A DNA stretch of 25,240 nt from JBPRGG01 sp051418075 (GTDB lineage: Bacteria; Bacteroidota; Bacteroidia; Cytophagales; Cyclobacteriaceae). Under the pieces are notes generated by a model. It was not told the origin of the DNA. It saw nothing but the letters and a program-made list of their open reading frames with translations, and did no database searches. The stretch covers positions 1 through 25,240 of the forward strand of contig JBPRGG010000073.1 in assembly GCA_051418075.1 (NCBI GenBank), given 5' to 3'. This document shows, one piece after another, positions 1 through 8,023 of the stretch. Every line of letters starts with the position of its first letter. Position 1 is the first letter of the stretch. The position numbers and the translations under genes were made by a program.

Positions 1-131
1 GGATCCTGAGAAAATGGTCTTAATTTCATCCTGTCAGTCATAATTGCTACTGTCCATGATTTTAGGTGGACATCAAATCCCACGTAAATATTTTGTCCTG
101 TGTAATCAATTTCATTAATTTGTAACTTCAT
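1..131 (-). CDS. IS110-family transposase, N-terminal fragment (cut by window edge)
   Basis: Reading leftward from an ATG at 129-131 gives 43 codons with no stop before the window ends. The translation contains IYVGFDVHLKSWTVAI followed by a short basic stretch and PFSQD. The GFDVH segment, with an Asp at residue 20, matches the first catalytic Asp region of the DEDD (RuvC-like) domain of IS110/IS1111 transposases, which in this family reads YVGiDvHk.sw. These enzymes excise and insert the element as a circle and are guided by an RNA encoded in the element's non-coding end. The remainder of the gene, including the C-terminal serine-containing domain, lies outside the window, so I cannot say whether the copy is intact. 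Family assignment rests on this short N-terminus but is distinctive. Confidence 0.85.
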   Translation of the reverse strand, partial: MKLQINEIDYTGQNIYVGFDVHLKSWTVAIMTDRMKLRPFSQD

Positions 132-228
132 AGTCCTTGAGAATTTTAATGTTTGAAATATTTTCAACTTTGAATTTATTAAAATTCCTGGGACTATTTC
201 TTTAGGCGCATTACAAACATAAAGCCTA
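132..228 (-). ncRNA. Candidate structured leader / guide RNA region of the IS110 element
   Basis: This is the non-coding DNA immediately upstream of the IS110-type transposase. Two inverted-repeat structures are visible. The outer one pairs AGTCC (132-136) with GGACT (191-195), then, after a small internal loop (137-140 opposite 188-190), GAATTTTAA (141-149) with TTAAAATTC (179-187). Inside it TTGAAA (153-158) can pair with TTTCAA (162-167). The second is TAGGC (203-207) with GCCTA (224-228), with an inner TTA/TAA pairing. IS110 elements encode a bridge or seek RNA in a non-coding end, and a stem with internal loops is its typical shape. Function is inferred from position and foldability only. 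The outer end of the element is not defined, because IS110 ends lack clear terminal inverted repeats. Confidence 0.4.
214..221 (-). promoter_or_regulatory. Bacteroidota -7 element upstream of the IS110 transposase
   Basis: Read on the minus strand this is TATGTTTG, a perfect match to the Bacteroidota -7 consensus TAnnTTTG. It lies 82 bases before the transposase ATG, so a transcript from here would start near 207 and run through the large inverted repeat at 132-195. No TTG was found at the expected -33 spacing. It overlaps the smaller hairpin at 203-228, so the element and the hairpin may not both be functional. Confidence 0.35.
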
Positions 229-256
229 TTTGTTATTGCCCGGGAAATGATGTATA

Positions 257-2461
257 CTAATGATGGACCATTTTACCGGTGCTTTGAAAAGAAACAGGGG
301 TTAAATCTATTGGTTCCGGCTTTTCGTCACCTTGCCTGATCATGATGAATTGATTGACCTTCACATTTGTAAATAACGATTCCTGCGAAGTGCCGGCCCA
401 TTTAATTTTTAGGGTATCAATCCTAATGCCCTGGCCTATACCTATTTCCTGCCTTAAGGCAGAAGCCCCAAAACTGCTGCCTGAATTTATACACCGGTAG
501 ATGCGTTGACCCAGATTGGTTTTAATATACAACTCAGAACCAATGGCGGCCCGGTTGGAAGTAATTCCCTCCAGCTTGATCTTGATCCAGTTGTTGGGTT
601 TATCTAATCTGTTTTGATTCTGAAACAGGGCATTTGGATAAAGATCGCCGGTAAATGCACCTCCCAGTACGGCATAAATGTCCTGATCGCCATCGTGGTC
701 TACATCACCAAAGCTGATGGCATGTCCTTTTTGTATATGGCCCAGGTTGGCACTGTAGGTTATCTCCCGGAATTTTTCACCTCTCAGATTTAAAAAAGCC
801 CGGTTGGGAATGATGGTGTACAAGTTCGGATCACCAGTGCCCAAATAAAGGTCCTGGTAGCCATCATTATCAAAATCTCCAAAATTACTTCCCATGGCAT
901 AAACCGACTTATTAAGCCCGGCTTCAGTGGAAACATCTTCAAAAGTTCCGTTCTTATTATTTCTGAATAAATGGATACGCCCTCCGGCTGATTCCCTTTG
1001 CACCATATCATTCACCACATTTCGCAAGATTGTGGAGGGACTGTTGGGATAAAATTCAAATTCTGCTACCAGTATATCCTGCCACCCATCCTGGTTATAA
1101 TCCCAGAACCAGGTGGAAAAAGTGCCTGTTTCCTGATCCAGTCCAGCCTTCTCAGTTATGTCCCTGAATTGCACTACCCCCAAAGAATCCACACCCTCAT
1201 TTCTGAACAGGTAATTACGGCCGTATAAGGTAGATACATAAAGATCTGTCCAACCATCCCGGTCATAGTCTCCGCTGGTAACTCCTTTTACGTATCTATT
1301 CACCCTTACCTGGCTCTGATGGGCCTGGTTTTCAAATGATCCCTGATGATTGATATATAACTGGCAGGCATTCCCGGAGAAAGGGCCTTTAGACTCGTTG
1401 CCGATGAACACATCAAGCCAACCATCATTGTTAAAATCTGCCCAGGTGGCCGTTTGGCCAGGATGAAAAGATAAAAGCCCGCTTTCCACCGTTACATCGG
1501 TAAAGCTGATCTGACCCTGAGCGTTGGGTCCATTGTTGCGTAACAAACTATTGGGATGTTTGCCGTGAGATTCCAGCCAGGCTCCCCGCAAAATGAAGAT
1601 ATCCAGCCAGCCATCATTATTATAGTCCGTTTGCATGATATTCAAGCCCCCGGTGATACCCTCTAATCCGGCTGATTGAGAGACTTCGGTAAATCCCTCT
1701 CCGGGCCTGTTAATGAAAAGCTGGAGTTGATCGGTCAGATTCCAGGAAGAGGCAGCAATATCCAGGTATCCATCTCCATTGAAATCATCCAGGATGCTTC
1801 CACCGGATAAGGCATTTACTGATACACCGGCTTCCATACCAATATCTTCAAAATAAAAATCCACTGGTTCTGTCTCAAACACTTCTGCTGGCAGCTGGTA
1901 AGTCTCCGGAATTTCCTGCATCTGCCCCAAGGTCATGTAGGATAGGTTCAGCAGCCATTTAAATTCAGGGCCTACTTCATTCATTTGGCTTAAATAATCA
2001 TTCCAAACCCTGATAGCTTGTTGGGAGCCATGAGGTACCTGGTGGATTCCGTCATCATTTATAGGTAGTAGACAGGAGGCCGGATTATGTTGATCCAGAC
2101 AATTCTGTTGTTCTCCTAATCTGAAATAGGCAATCCCATGGTATAACTGTAACAGTTGTGGGTCCAATTCGATCTGAGCAGAATCTCGTTTAATAAGTTC
2201 ACTAAATATTTTTGCAGCTTCGGCTGAATGACCAGCCCTCAGGTTTTCTTTGCCCCAATAAAACTGAAGGGACAGCTCATCCGGATGTTGTTTTACCAGC
2301 GAGTCGTAATAGTTTACCCGAACCTCATTATTGAAAAAATTATCCACTTGCTGCTGGTCGGATTGTAGTTGTTGCAGGAGCTTCACCATGTGATTTGGCT
2401 CCTCTGAAGAGGTACAGGAAAATAAAAAATATATGGTGATTATATTTATAGCTGTTTTCAT
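257..2461 (-). CDS. FG-GAP/VCBS repeat lipoprotein with ASPIC/UnbV domain (CRTAC1-like)
   Basis: A 734-residue protein begins at the ATG at 2461, preceded by an AAAGGG-like ribosome site. A start eight codons earlier would spoil the lipoprotein signal, which reads MKTAINIITIYFLFSC with Cys16 followed by TSSEEP. The acidic residues after the Cys fit surface export of lipoproteins. Residues about 40-190 look like an alpha-helical TPR-type region that includes a C-x(n)-H...SCLLPI...GIHQ motif. Then come seven Ca-binding-type D-x-[DN]-x-DG motifs (DFNGDG, DYNNDG, DFNNDG, DYDRDG, DYNQDG, DFDNDG, DVDHDG), consistent with a seven-bladed integrin-like propeller. The end is an ASPIC/UnbV domain (NWIKIKLEG...SNRAAIGS...GSSFGAS). 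Its gene is divergent from the fecI-fecR-susCD unit. The biochemical role is unknown; binding of a surface ligand or glycan is a guess. An IS110 element lies directly past its stop codon, so the last residues may have been altered. Confidence 0.85.
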   Translation of the reverse strand: MKTAINIITIYFLFSCTSSEEPNHMVKLLQQLQSDQQQVDNFFNNEVRVNYYDSLVKQHPDELSLQFYWGKENLRAGHSAEAAKIFSELIKRDSAQIELDPQLLQLYHGIAYFRLGEQQNCLDQHNPASCLLPINDDGIHQVPHGSQQAIRVWNDYLSQMNEVGPEFKWLLNLSYMTLGQMQEIPETYQLPAEVFETEPVDFYFEDIGMEAGVSVNALSGGSILDDFNGDGYLDIAASSWNLTDQLQLFINRPGEGFTEVSQSAGLEGITGGLNIMQTDYNNDGWLDIFILRGAWLESHGKHPNSLLRNNGPNAQGQISFTDVTVESGLLSFHPGQTATWADFNNDGWLDVFIGNESKGPFSGNACQLYINHQGSFENQAHQSQVRVNRYVKGVTSGDYDRDGWTDLYVSTLYGRNYLFRNEGVDSLGVVQFRDITEKAGLDQETGTFSTWFWDYNQDGWQDILVAEFEFYPNSPSTILRNVVNDMVQRESAGGRIHLFRNNKNGTFEDVSTEAGLNKSVYAMGSNFGDFDNDGYQDLYLGTGDPNLYTIIPNRAFLNLRGEKFREITYSANLGHIQKGHAISFGDVDHDGDQDIYAVLGGAFTGDLYPNALFQNQNRLDKPNNWIKIKLEGITSNRAAIGSELYIKTNLGQRIYRCINSGSSFGASALRQEIGIGQGIRIDTLKIKWAGTSQESLFTNVKVNQFIMIRQGDEKPEPIDLTPVSFQSTGKMVHH

Positions 2462-2637
2462 TGGATATATCCCTTTACATTCCACTTTTATTCCGGAAAT
2501 ATTAATTTTTAAAAGATATTAATATTTTTTATTAACAATAATCCAAAACAATTCGTGCTAAAATGCGTATTTTTATAAATAGCTGATTTACAATTATAAT
2601 TATAATAAAAGTGAGGCCATAATCATTCAATAATTTC

Positions 2638-2645
2638 TATTTTTG
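2638..2645 (+). promoter_or_regulatory. -7 promoter element for the fecI unit
   Basis: TATTTTTG is a perfect match to the Bacteroidota -7 consensus TAnnTTTG and ends 22 bases before the sigma-factor ATG, giving a very short leader. No TTG is seen at the expected -33 distance, so this may be a weak or activator-dependent promoter. It lies in the AT-rich divergent region between the FG-GAP lipoprotein and the sigma factor, where no counterpart was found on the minus strand. Confidence 0.45.
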
Positions 2646-2667
2646 TATTTGAACATTCCTGCCAAAC

Positions 2668-3240
2668 ATGCTGAAAAATATAAATGAGGAATATATTTGG
2701 GATAATTTTTTAAGCGGAGATCAAAAATCTTTCGATCTGCTGTACGAGATGTATTTTCCCCGTTTATATCAATATGGTATGCACCTCACTGAGAATAAAG
2801 ACGCTGTAAAAGACTGTATTCAGGCCTTGTTTATCAAGTTTTGGTCGAAGCGCCATCAATTGAAAAAAATTGCATCCATCAAAAATTATTTTTATAAAAG
2901 CTTCAGGAATAATTTATTAAAAGATGTGCAAGGCGGCCCCAGCCTGGTACAATTGGATGAGTATTTGATAGAGAATTATCAGCACACTACAGAAAAGTCA
3001 TTGGAAGAGGTTTTCATACATCAGCAACAACAGCATGAAGTTCAAAAGTTGCTAAAACAGGCTTTTTCTAACCTAACCACCAGGCAACGGGAAGCGATAT
3101 TCCTAAGATTTTATGAGGATATGTCATACCAGGATATTGCACAGTTGATGTCCTTTAAAGATCCTAAATATGCCCGTACTCTGATTTACAGGGCCATCGA
3201 AAGCTTGCGGGAAATTCTGGAAAAAAGGACTGTAGCCTAA
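2668..3240 (+). CDS. ECF sigma-70 factor, FecI type (Bacteroidota family)
   Basis: This 190-residue protein is an extracytoplasmic-function sigma factor that directs RNA polymerase to target promoters, here probably those of the adjacent transport genes. Region 2 spans about residues 22-90, with the region 2.2-type segment DCIQALFIKFW (compare the usual DivQevFlklW). Region 4 spans about residues 130-185, with LTTRQREAIFLRFYEDMSYQDIAQLM and a helix-turn-helix ending ARTLIYRAIESLREIL. The length is normal for the family. The next gene encodes a FecR anti-sigma factor, followed by an STN-domain SusC, the standard trans-envelope signalling arrangement. I leave the symbol blank because many paralogues exist per genome. 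Confidence 0.93.
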   Translation: MLKNINEEYIWDNFLSGDQKSFDLLYEMYFPRLYQYGMHLTENKDAVKDCIQALFIKFWSKRHQLKKIASIKNYFYKSFRNNLLKDVQGGPSLVQLDEYLIENYQHTTEKSLEEVFIHQQQQHEVQKLLKQAFSNLTTRQREAIFLRFYEDMSYQDIAQLMSFKDPKYARTLIYRAIESLREILEKRTVA

Positions 3241-3242
3241 AT

Positions 3243-3263
3243 TTACATTTATGATAAATGTAA
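3243..3263. repeat. Short perfect palindrome between fecI-type and fecR-type genes
   Basis: Bases 3243-3252 are the exact reverse complement of 3254-3263 around a single central G, giving a 10-bp A/T-rich stem (TTACATTTAT arm). It starts two bases after the sigma-factor stop codon. No T-run follows, so it is a poor intrinsic terminator. It could be a transcript-stabilising or processing hairpin, or an operator-type dyad upstream of the FecR gene. Confidence 0.4.
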
Positions 3264-3444
3264 TTTAAAACCCCTATACGTAGTATAAATCCAATTTAAA
3301 CCCTGAAAATATATTAATAATGCAAAAATCAAAATAATATTGTATTTTTTGAGGGCATTAAAATATTTCACCACTCATATTAGTAAATACCAATAAATCA
3401 TTTTTAATGCTGATATTTTTTATCGCAGCTTTTAATCAATATCC

Positions 3445-4473
3445 ATGAAATTTGATCAATATAAAAATATTGAGGATTTTGTAACTGACCTGCAATTTAT
3501 TGATTGGGTAAAAAATCCCACTCCGGATAATCAAAGGTATTGGCAGCAATATATGCAGGCCAATCCGGAAAAGGTGGAGATGATACATGAGGCTAAAATA
3601 TTGGTTCAGTCGGTATTAAGCTATTCTGGCGGTGAAGTATCGTATTCTTCTGATGATTATGACGAAGTGAAAAGTAACATCCGGCTTAAAATTGATCATC
3701 CTGGAACAGGGCGATTAAGGGTTTGGCTTCCCCGGGCCGCTGTCATTTTCATTTTGATTTCTTTAACCCTGGTGATCCGCAGCTACTGGCTCCGGGATAA
3801 TTTTATCTATTATCAGACAGCTTTTGGTGAGACCAGGGAGATTGTTTTGCCGGATCAATCCCGGGTAATTCTCAATGCCAATTCTAGTCTTAAAACCTAT
3901 AAGTCCTGGCAAAATATTTCCAGTCGAGAGTTGTGGTTATCAGGTGAAGCATTTTTTGAAGTGAAACAAATGAAAAATGGCGAGTTTCCTCCCCAATTCC
4001 TGATCCATACCCAAAATGACTTAGAAATAGAAGTTCTGGGTACTTCATTTAATGTGAATGACCGTCATGAGCAGGCTCAGGTAGTGCTCAATTCAGGAAC
4101 CGTCAAAATATCCGCTCAGCAGATCAGGCAGGATCTGGTGATTAAACCGGGAGAATCAATTACCTATTCTGCTATAACCAAACAACTAAAAAGGCAAAAA
4201 GTACAGCCTGAGCAATATCTTTCCTGGACTAATAATCAGCTTCAATTTGAAAACGCGTACCTGGTTCAGATAGAGCAAAAAGTCAGGGATCTGTTTGGAT
4301 TGGAATTAGAATTTGTCGGATTTGAAAAGGAGGATAAGAAGTTTACCGGTTCCACTCCTTACCAGGAGTTGGAAATCCTGTTTGTGTCTTTGGCCAAGAC
4401 TTTTGATCTTAAATATAAGCGATCAGGTCAAAAGATCATTTTCAGTAAAAATCCAGCAGTGGATCAGCAATGA
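3445..4473 (+). CDS. FecR-family anti-sigma factor
   Basis: This 342-residue inner-membrane protein should bind the preceding sigma factor in the cytoplasm and receive the signal from SusC in the periplasm. The cytoplasmic N-terminal part (1-95) contains the usual W-x(n)-YW helical region. One membrane segment lies at about 96-112 (RAAVIFILISLTLVI), and a FecR domain at about 123-222 (YQTAFGETREIVLPDQSRV, then LWLSGEAFFEV). A C-terminal STN-like/DUF4974 domain at about 266-334 contains LQFENAYLVQIEQKVRDLFG and FTGSTPYQELEILFVSLAKTF. Length and domain order are typical of Bacteroidota FecR proteins. It is separated by 204 bases from the sigma factor and by 43 bases from susC, so it is probably co-transcribed with the transporter. 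Confidence 0.93.
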   Translation: MKFDQYKNIEDFVTDLQFIDWVKNPTPDNQRYWQQYMQANPEKVEMIHEAKILVQSVLSYSGGEVSYSSDDYDEVKSNIRLKIDHPGTGRLRVWLPRAAVIFILISLTLVIRSYWLRDNFIYYQTAFGETREIVLPDQSRVILNANSSLKTYKSWQNISSRELWLSGEAFFEVKQMKNGEFPPQFLIHTQNDLEIEVLGTSFNVNDRHEQAQVVLNSGTVKISAQQIRQDLVIKPGESITYSAITKQLKRQKVQPEQYLSWTNNQLQFENAYLVQIEQKVRDLFGLELEFVGFEKEDKKFTGSTPYQELEILFVSLAKTFDLKYKRSGQKIIFSKNPAVDQQ

Positions 4474-4516
4474 TCAGCTGCTTTTTATAAATATTTCTAA
4501 CTAAAATTAATTAATT

Positions 4517-7500
4517 ATGAAAAAGAGTTTACCAGCATTAGGAAAATTTTTGCTTTGGTTGGCCTTGTTTGTTCCAATTTCCAGCGGGTATAGTCAGGAA
4601 TTTGCATCCATCAATAATCCTGAGTATTCCCAGAAGGAGGAAACCACCAAGTCTTTAAAAGAGGTATTGTCTGACCTGTCCAGGATGCACCAGATCAATT
4701 TTAATTATGACAGTGATCTGATAAAAAATGAAGTAGTGGATCTTTCTTCCCTGGATATGTCAAGTAATGACCTGGAGCAGTCCATTCAACAACTTTTCAG
4801 CAACTCCTCCCTTAGGTGTGAAAAAGTCAATGCCCAGTATTATGTGATCTATTCCAGGAGTGCAGAAAAGCCAATGAAAAAGCTGAAGCCCAAAAAACAA
4901 AATGAGGGGAAAACAGAAGGCATTTTAAGAAACAGCAGTAACCTCATGACCCTGGGCAAATATGACAGTAAAATTGTTTTCCAGGATAATATTGTGCAGG
5001 GAAGGGTAACGGATTACGAAACCGAAGAAGGTTTACCTGGTGTAAATATTATAATCAAAGGAACTTCTGTTGGCACCACAACTGATGCCAGTGGTAATTA
5101 TAGTATTGAAGTAGGTGGTGACCAAACCCTGGTATTTTCCTATATTGGTTATATACAGGAAGAAGTACCAGTATCCAATCGTTCTACCGTAAATGTGGTA
5201 TTGAACCAGGATATACAATCTTTGCAGGAAGTTGTGGTGATAGGTTACGGAACTCAGGAAAGAAAAGACCTGACCGGGGCCATTTCTTCAGTTTCCTCAG
5301 AAGAACTCACCAAGATCAACGCTTCCGGTTTGGATGAGGCTTTACAGGGACGTACCGCAGGGGTATTTGTTACCCCCAGCGCCGGACAACCAGGAGCGCC
5401 TATCGAAGTAAATATCCGTGGGGTCAGTTCTTTTGGTAATAACAGCCCTTTATATGTGATTGACGGAGTACCTGTTTTCAATGAAGTCAGCACATTCGGA
5501 GCCGGACAAAAGAATCCCCTGGCCACCTTAAACCCCAATGATATTGAATCCATAGATATTTTGAAAGACGCTTCGGCAGCAGCTATTTATGGAGCCAGGG
5601 CGGCCAATGGGGTGGTTTTAATCACTACCAAAAGAGGACAATCCGGTGAAGCACGTCTGTCTTTTGATGGCTATGCCGGGGTGCAGCAATTTAACCGAAC
5701 CATAGATATGTTAAACTCCCAGCAATTGGCGGCTTATTCCATTGAGGCGGCCAATGCTGCTGGCATAGAACCACCAGCCGCTTTTTCCGATCCCCAGGTA
5801 TTGCAGCAAAATACCGATTGGCAGGATGAAGCCTTTAATGCAGCCCCAATACAAAATTACAGCCTTTCCATTACGGGTGGAAGCGAGAAAAGTAAGTACG
5901 CCGTGATCGGTAGTTATTTCGACCAGGAAGGAATTCTACCCAATACAGCCTTTACCAGGTATTCTGTAAGGGTCAATACCGACTTTGAAATCGGCAGCCG
6001 GTTAAAAATCGGTGAATCAATCAGTTTGAGCCGGGGTGAATGGCTGAATGGGTTCAATCCTACCAGCGACTATCTGCAGGAATTATTACAGTCTTCTCCC
6101 ACCCTACCAGTAAGAGACCCTAATAACTTGGGTGGCTTTGCCGGACCTACCCAGGAGGTTACCGGTCGGATTAACCGCTCCAATAAAATAGCCGAACTAA
6201 GCCTGATCGATGCAAATACTATACAGAATAGGTTATTAGGTAGTGCTTATGCAGAATTAAAAATATTTGAACCTTTATCTTATCGATTGAATGTGGGGGC
6301 TGATGTTTTGTTTGGAGAATCAAAGTCTTTTACCCCGGTATATGAATTAGGTAATCGCAGTAATCCCCGGGCCAGCATCAACGAAGGCCGAAGGTCAGAA
6401 AATGTTTTCCTGTTGGAACATACCTTAACCTTTAACCCGCAGATCAATCAGGATCATGATTTCACCTTGCTGGTGGGTTATTCTCAGCAAAACTCGTTGG
6501 TCCGCAATATGAGTGGTGGTGTGCAGGATTTTCCCAATAATGAAACCCAGACCATCAATGCCGGTTTTGGCCAGACCAACATCAGCGGTGGTGAAACTGA
6601 ATGGGCTTTAAGGTCTATCCTGTCCAGAATGAATTATTCCTATAAAGATAAATACCTGCTGATGGCTACTGTAAGAAGAGATGGATCATCCCGGTTTGGT
6701 AGTAATCAGCGTTATGGAACTTTTCCCTCATTTTCTACCGGTTGGCGATTGAGTGAAGAACCTTTTATGGAAAATCTGGCCTTTGTTTCTGATATGAAAG
6801 TACGTTTTAGCTGGGGACAGGTGGGTAACCAGGAAATTCCCCCTTATGCCGCCTATGCCACCATCGAACCGGTGGCCCGATATATCCTGGGTACAGGACA
6901 ATCGGTAGTACCCGGTGCAGCATTCCTGGCTGGTGGTAACCGCGATCTGCAATGGGAAACTACGACCCAGACCAATATAGGTTTAGACCTGGGAATGTTT
7001 GAAAACCGGTTATTCTTTGTAATGGACTATTTTGTTAAAAATACCACCGACTTATTATTACAGTTGCCGGTTCCTTCTTCCTCCGGTATTCGAAGAAATA
7101 ATGGCCCCTTCCGGAATGCCGGTGAAATAAAAAACTCCGGTTGGGAATTCAGCCTCACCTATCGTAATTCAGCCGGAGATTTCGATTATGATATTTCCGG
7201 TAATCTTTCTGCCATTACCAACGAAGTGGTATCACTGGGTGGTTTGGACCAGATCATTGCCCAATTAAGCAGCGACCCCAACTTTGCCAATACCATTACC
7301 CGTCCTGGAGATGTGGTAGGCCAGTTCTATGGATATGTAGCTGATGGTATATTTGCTAATCAGGCTGAGGTAGATGCCCATGCCAATCAGCCAGGGGCTG
7401 CTCCGGGAGATGTACGTTTCCGGGATCTGAATAATGATAATGATATTACTCCGGATGACAGACAGGTAATAGGAAATCCATTGCCCGACTTTTTCTATGG

Positions 7501-7993
7501 GTTTTCCGGCAATTTTAACTGGAAAAATTTTGATATGAGCCTTTTCTTTCAGGGAGTAGCCGGTAATGATATCTATAATCTGCTTTGGGCCGGAATAAAT
7601 GACGGACAGGGTGACAATAATGCCACTACCATGATGCTGGACCGCTGGACTCCTAATAATACTAATACAGATGTGCCCCGGGCCATTGCTGGTGACCCCA
7701 ATGACAATGATCGGCCATCCACCCGGTTTCTGGAAGATGGATCTTATCTGCGCTTAAGAAACCTGCAGGTTGGGTATAATTTTAATGAAGGTTTAGGCAA
7801 TCTCAATATATCCAACCTGAGGATCTATGTTTCAGCTCAGAACCTGTTTACCATCACTGATTATCGCTCCTATAATCCGGAAGTCGGTATTTTAAGTACT
7901 GATTCGGAAAGACGCTCCCTTACCCGGGGAATTGATTTTGGCACCTACCCCATTCCACAGATCTTCACCGGAGGTGTACAGGTAACGTTTTAA
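4517..7993 (+). CDS. SusC/RagA-family TonB-dependent outer-membrane transporter with STN signalling domain
   Basis: This 1158-residue outer-membrane protein imports a ligand, usually a glycan oligomer, using TonB energy. The order is: signal peptide (1-26, ending GYSQ); STN secretin/TonB domain (about 46-112, KSLKEVLSDLSRMHQINFNYD); a basic linker (113-157); a carboxypeptidase-regulatory-like domain (160-230, VQGRVTDYETEEGLPGVN); the SusC hallmark QEVVVIGYGTQ (237-247); a plug (about 250-370, with the LYVIDGVPV motif); and a 22-strand-type barrel ending in GGVQVTF with a terminal Phe. The STN domain marks it as a transducer that contacts the upstream FecR protein, unlike plain SusC proteins. 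SusD follows after 30 bases. Ligand identity cannot be read from the sequence. Confidence 0.96.
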   Translation: MKKSLPALGKFLLWLALFVPISSGYSQEFASINNPEYSQKEETTKSLKEVLSDLSRMHQINFNYDSDLIKNEVVDLSSLDMSSNDLEQSIQQLFSNSSLRCEKVNAQYYVIYSRSAEKPMKKLKPKKQNEGKTEGILRNSSNLMTLGKYDSKIVFQDNIVQGRVTDYETEEGLPGVNIIIKGTSVGTTTDASGNYSIEVGGDQTLVFSYIGYIQEEVPVSNRSTVNVVLNQDIQSLQEVVVIGYGTQERKDLTGAISSVSSEELTKINASGLDEALQGRTAGVFVTPSAGQPGAPIEVNIRGVSSFGNNSPLYVIDGVPVFNEVSTFGAGQKNPLATLNPNDIESIDILKDASAAAIYGARAANGVVLITTKRGQSGEARLSFDGYAGVQQFNRTIDMLNSQQLAAYSIEAANAAGIEPPAAFSDPQVLQQNTDWQDEAFNAAPIQNYSLSITGGSEKSKYAVIGSYFDQEGILPNTAFTRYSVRVNTDFEIGSRLKIGESISLSRGEWLNGFNPTSDYLQELLQSSPTLPVRDPNNLGGFAGPTQEVTGRINRSNKIAELSLIDANTIQNRLLGSAYAELKIFEPLSYRLNVGADVLFGESKSFTPVYELGNRSNPRASINEGRRSENVFLLEHTLTFNPQINQDHDFTLLVGYSQQNSLVRNMSGGVQDFPNNETQTINAGFGQTNISGGETEWALRSILSRMNYSYKDKYLLMATVRRDGSSRFGSNQRYGTFPSFSTGWRLSEEPFMENLAFVSDMKVRFSWGQVGNQEIPPYAAYATIEPVARYILGTGQSVVPGAAFLAGGNRDLQWETTTQTNIGLDLGMFENRLFFVMDYFVKNTTDLLLQLPVPSSSGIRRNNGPFRNAGEIKNSGWEFSLTYRNSAGDFDYDISGNLSAITNEVVSLGGLDQIIAQLSSDPNFANTITRPGDVVGQFYGYVADGIFANQAEVDAHANQPGAAPGDVRFRDLNNDNDITPDDRQVIGNPLPDFFYGFSGNFNWKNFDMSLFFQGVAGNDIYNLLWAGINDGQGDNNATTMMLDRWTPNNTNTDVPRAIAGDPNDNDRPSTRFLEDGSYLRLRNLQVGYNFNEGLGNLNISNLRIYVSAQNLFTITDYRSYNPEVGILSTDSERRSLTRGIDFGTYPIPQIFTGGVQVTF

Positions 7994-8023
7994 TTAATCA
8001 TTAATCATTGAAAATAAAAAATT

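Noticed and set aside
1..6. The window begins exactly with GGATCC (BamHI site)
   Set aside because: This could mean a cloning boundary, which would make the transposase truncation artificial. One six-base match is weak evidence, and I treat the truncation as a window edge either way.
2462..2485. Eight-residue N-terminal extension of the FG-GAP/ASPIC lipoprotein
   Set aside because: The internal ATG at 2461 gives a standard lipoprotein signal with Cys16 and has a purine-rich ribosome site.
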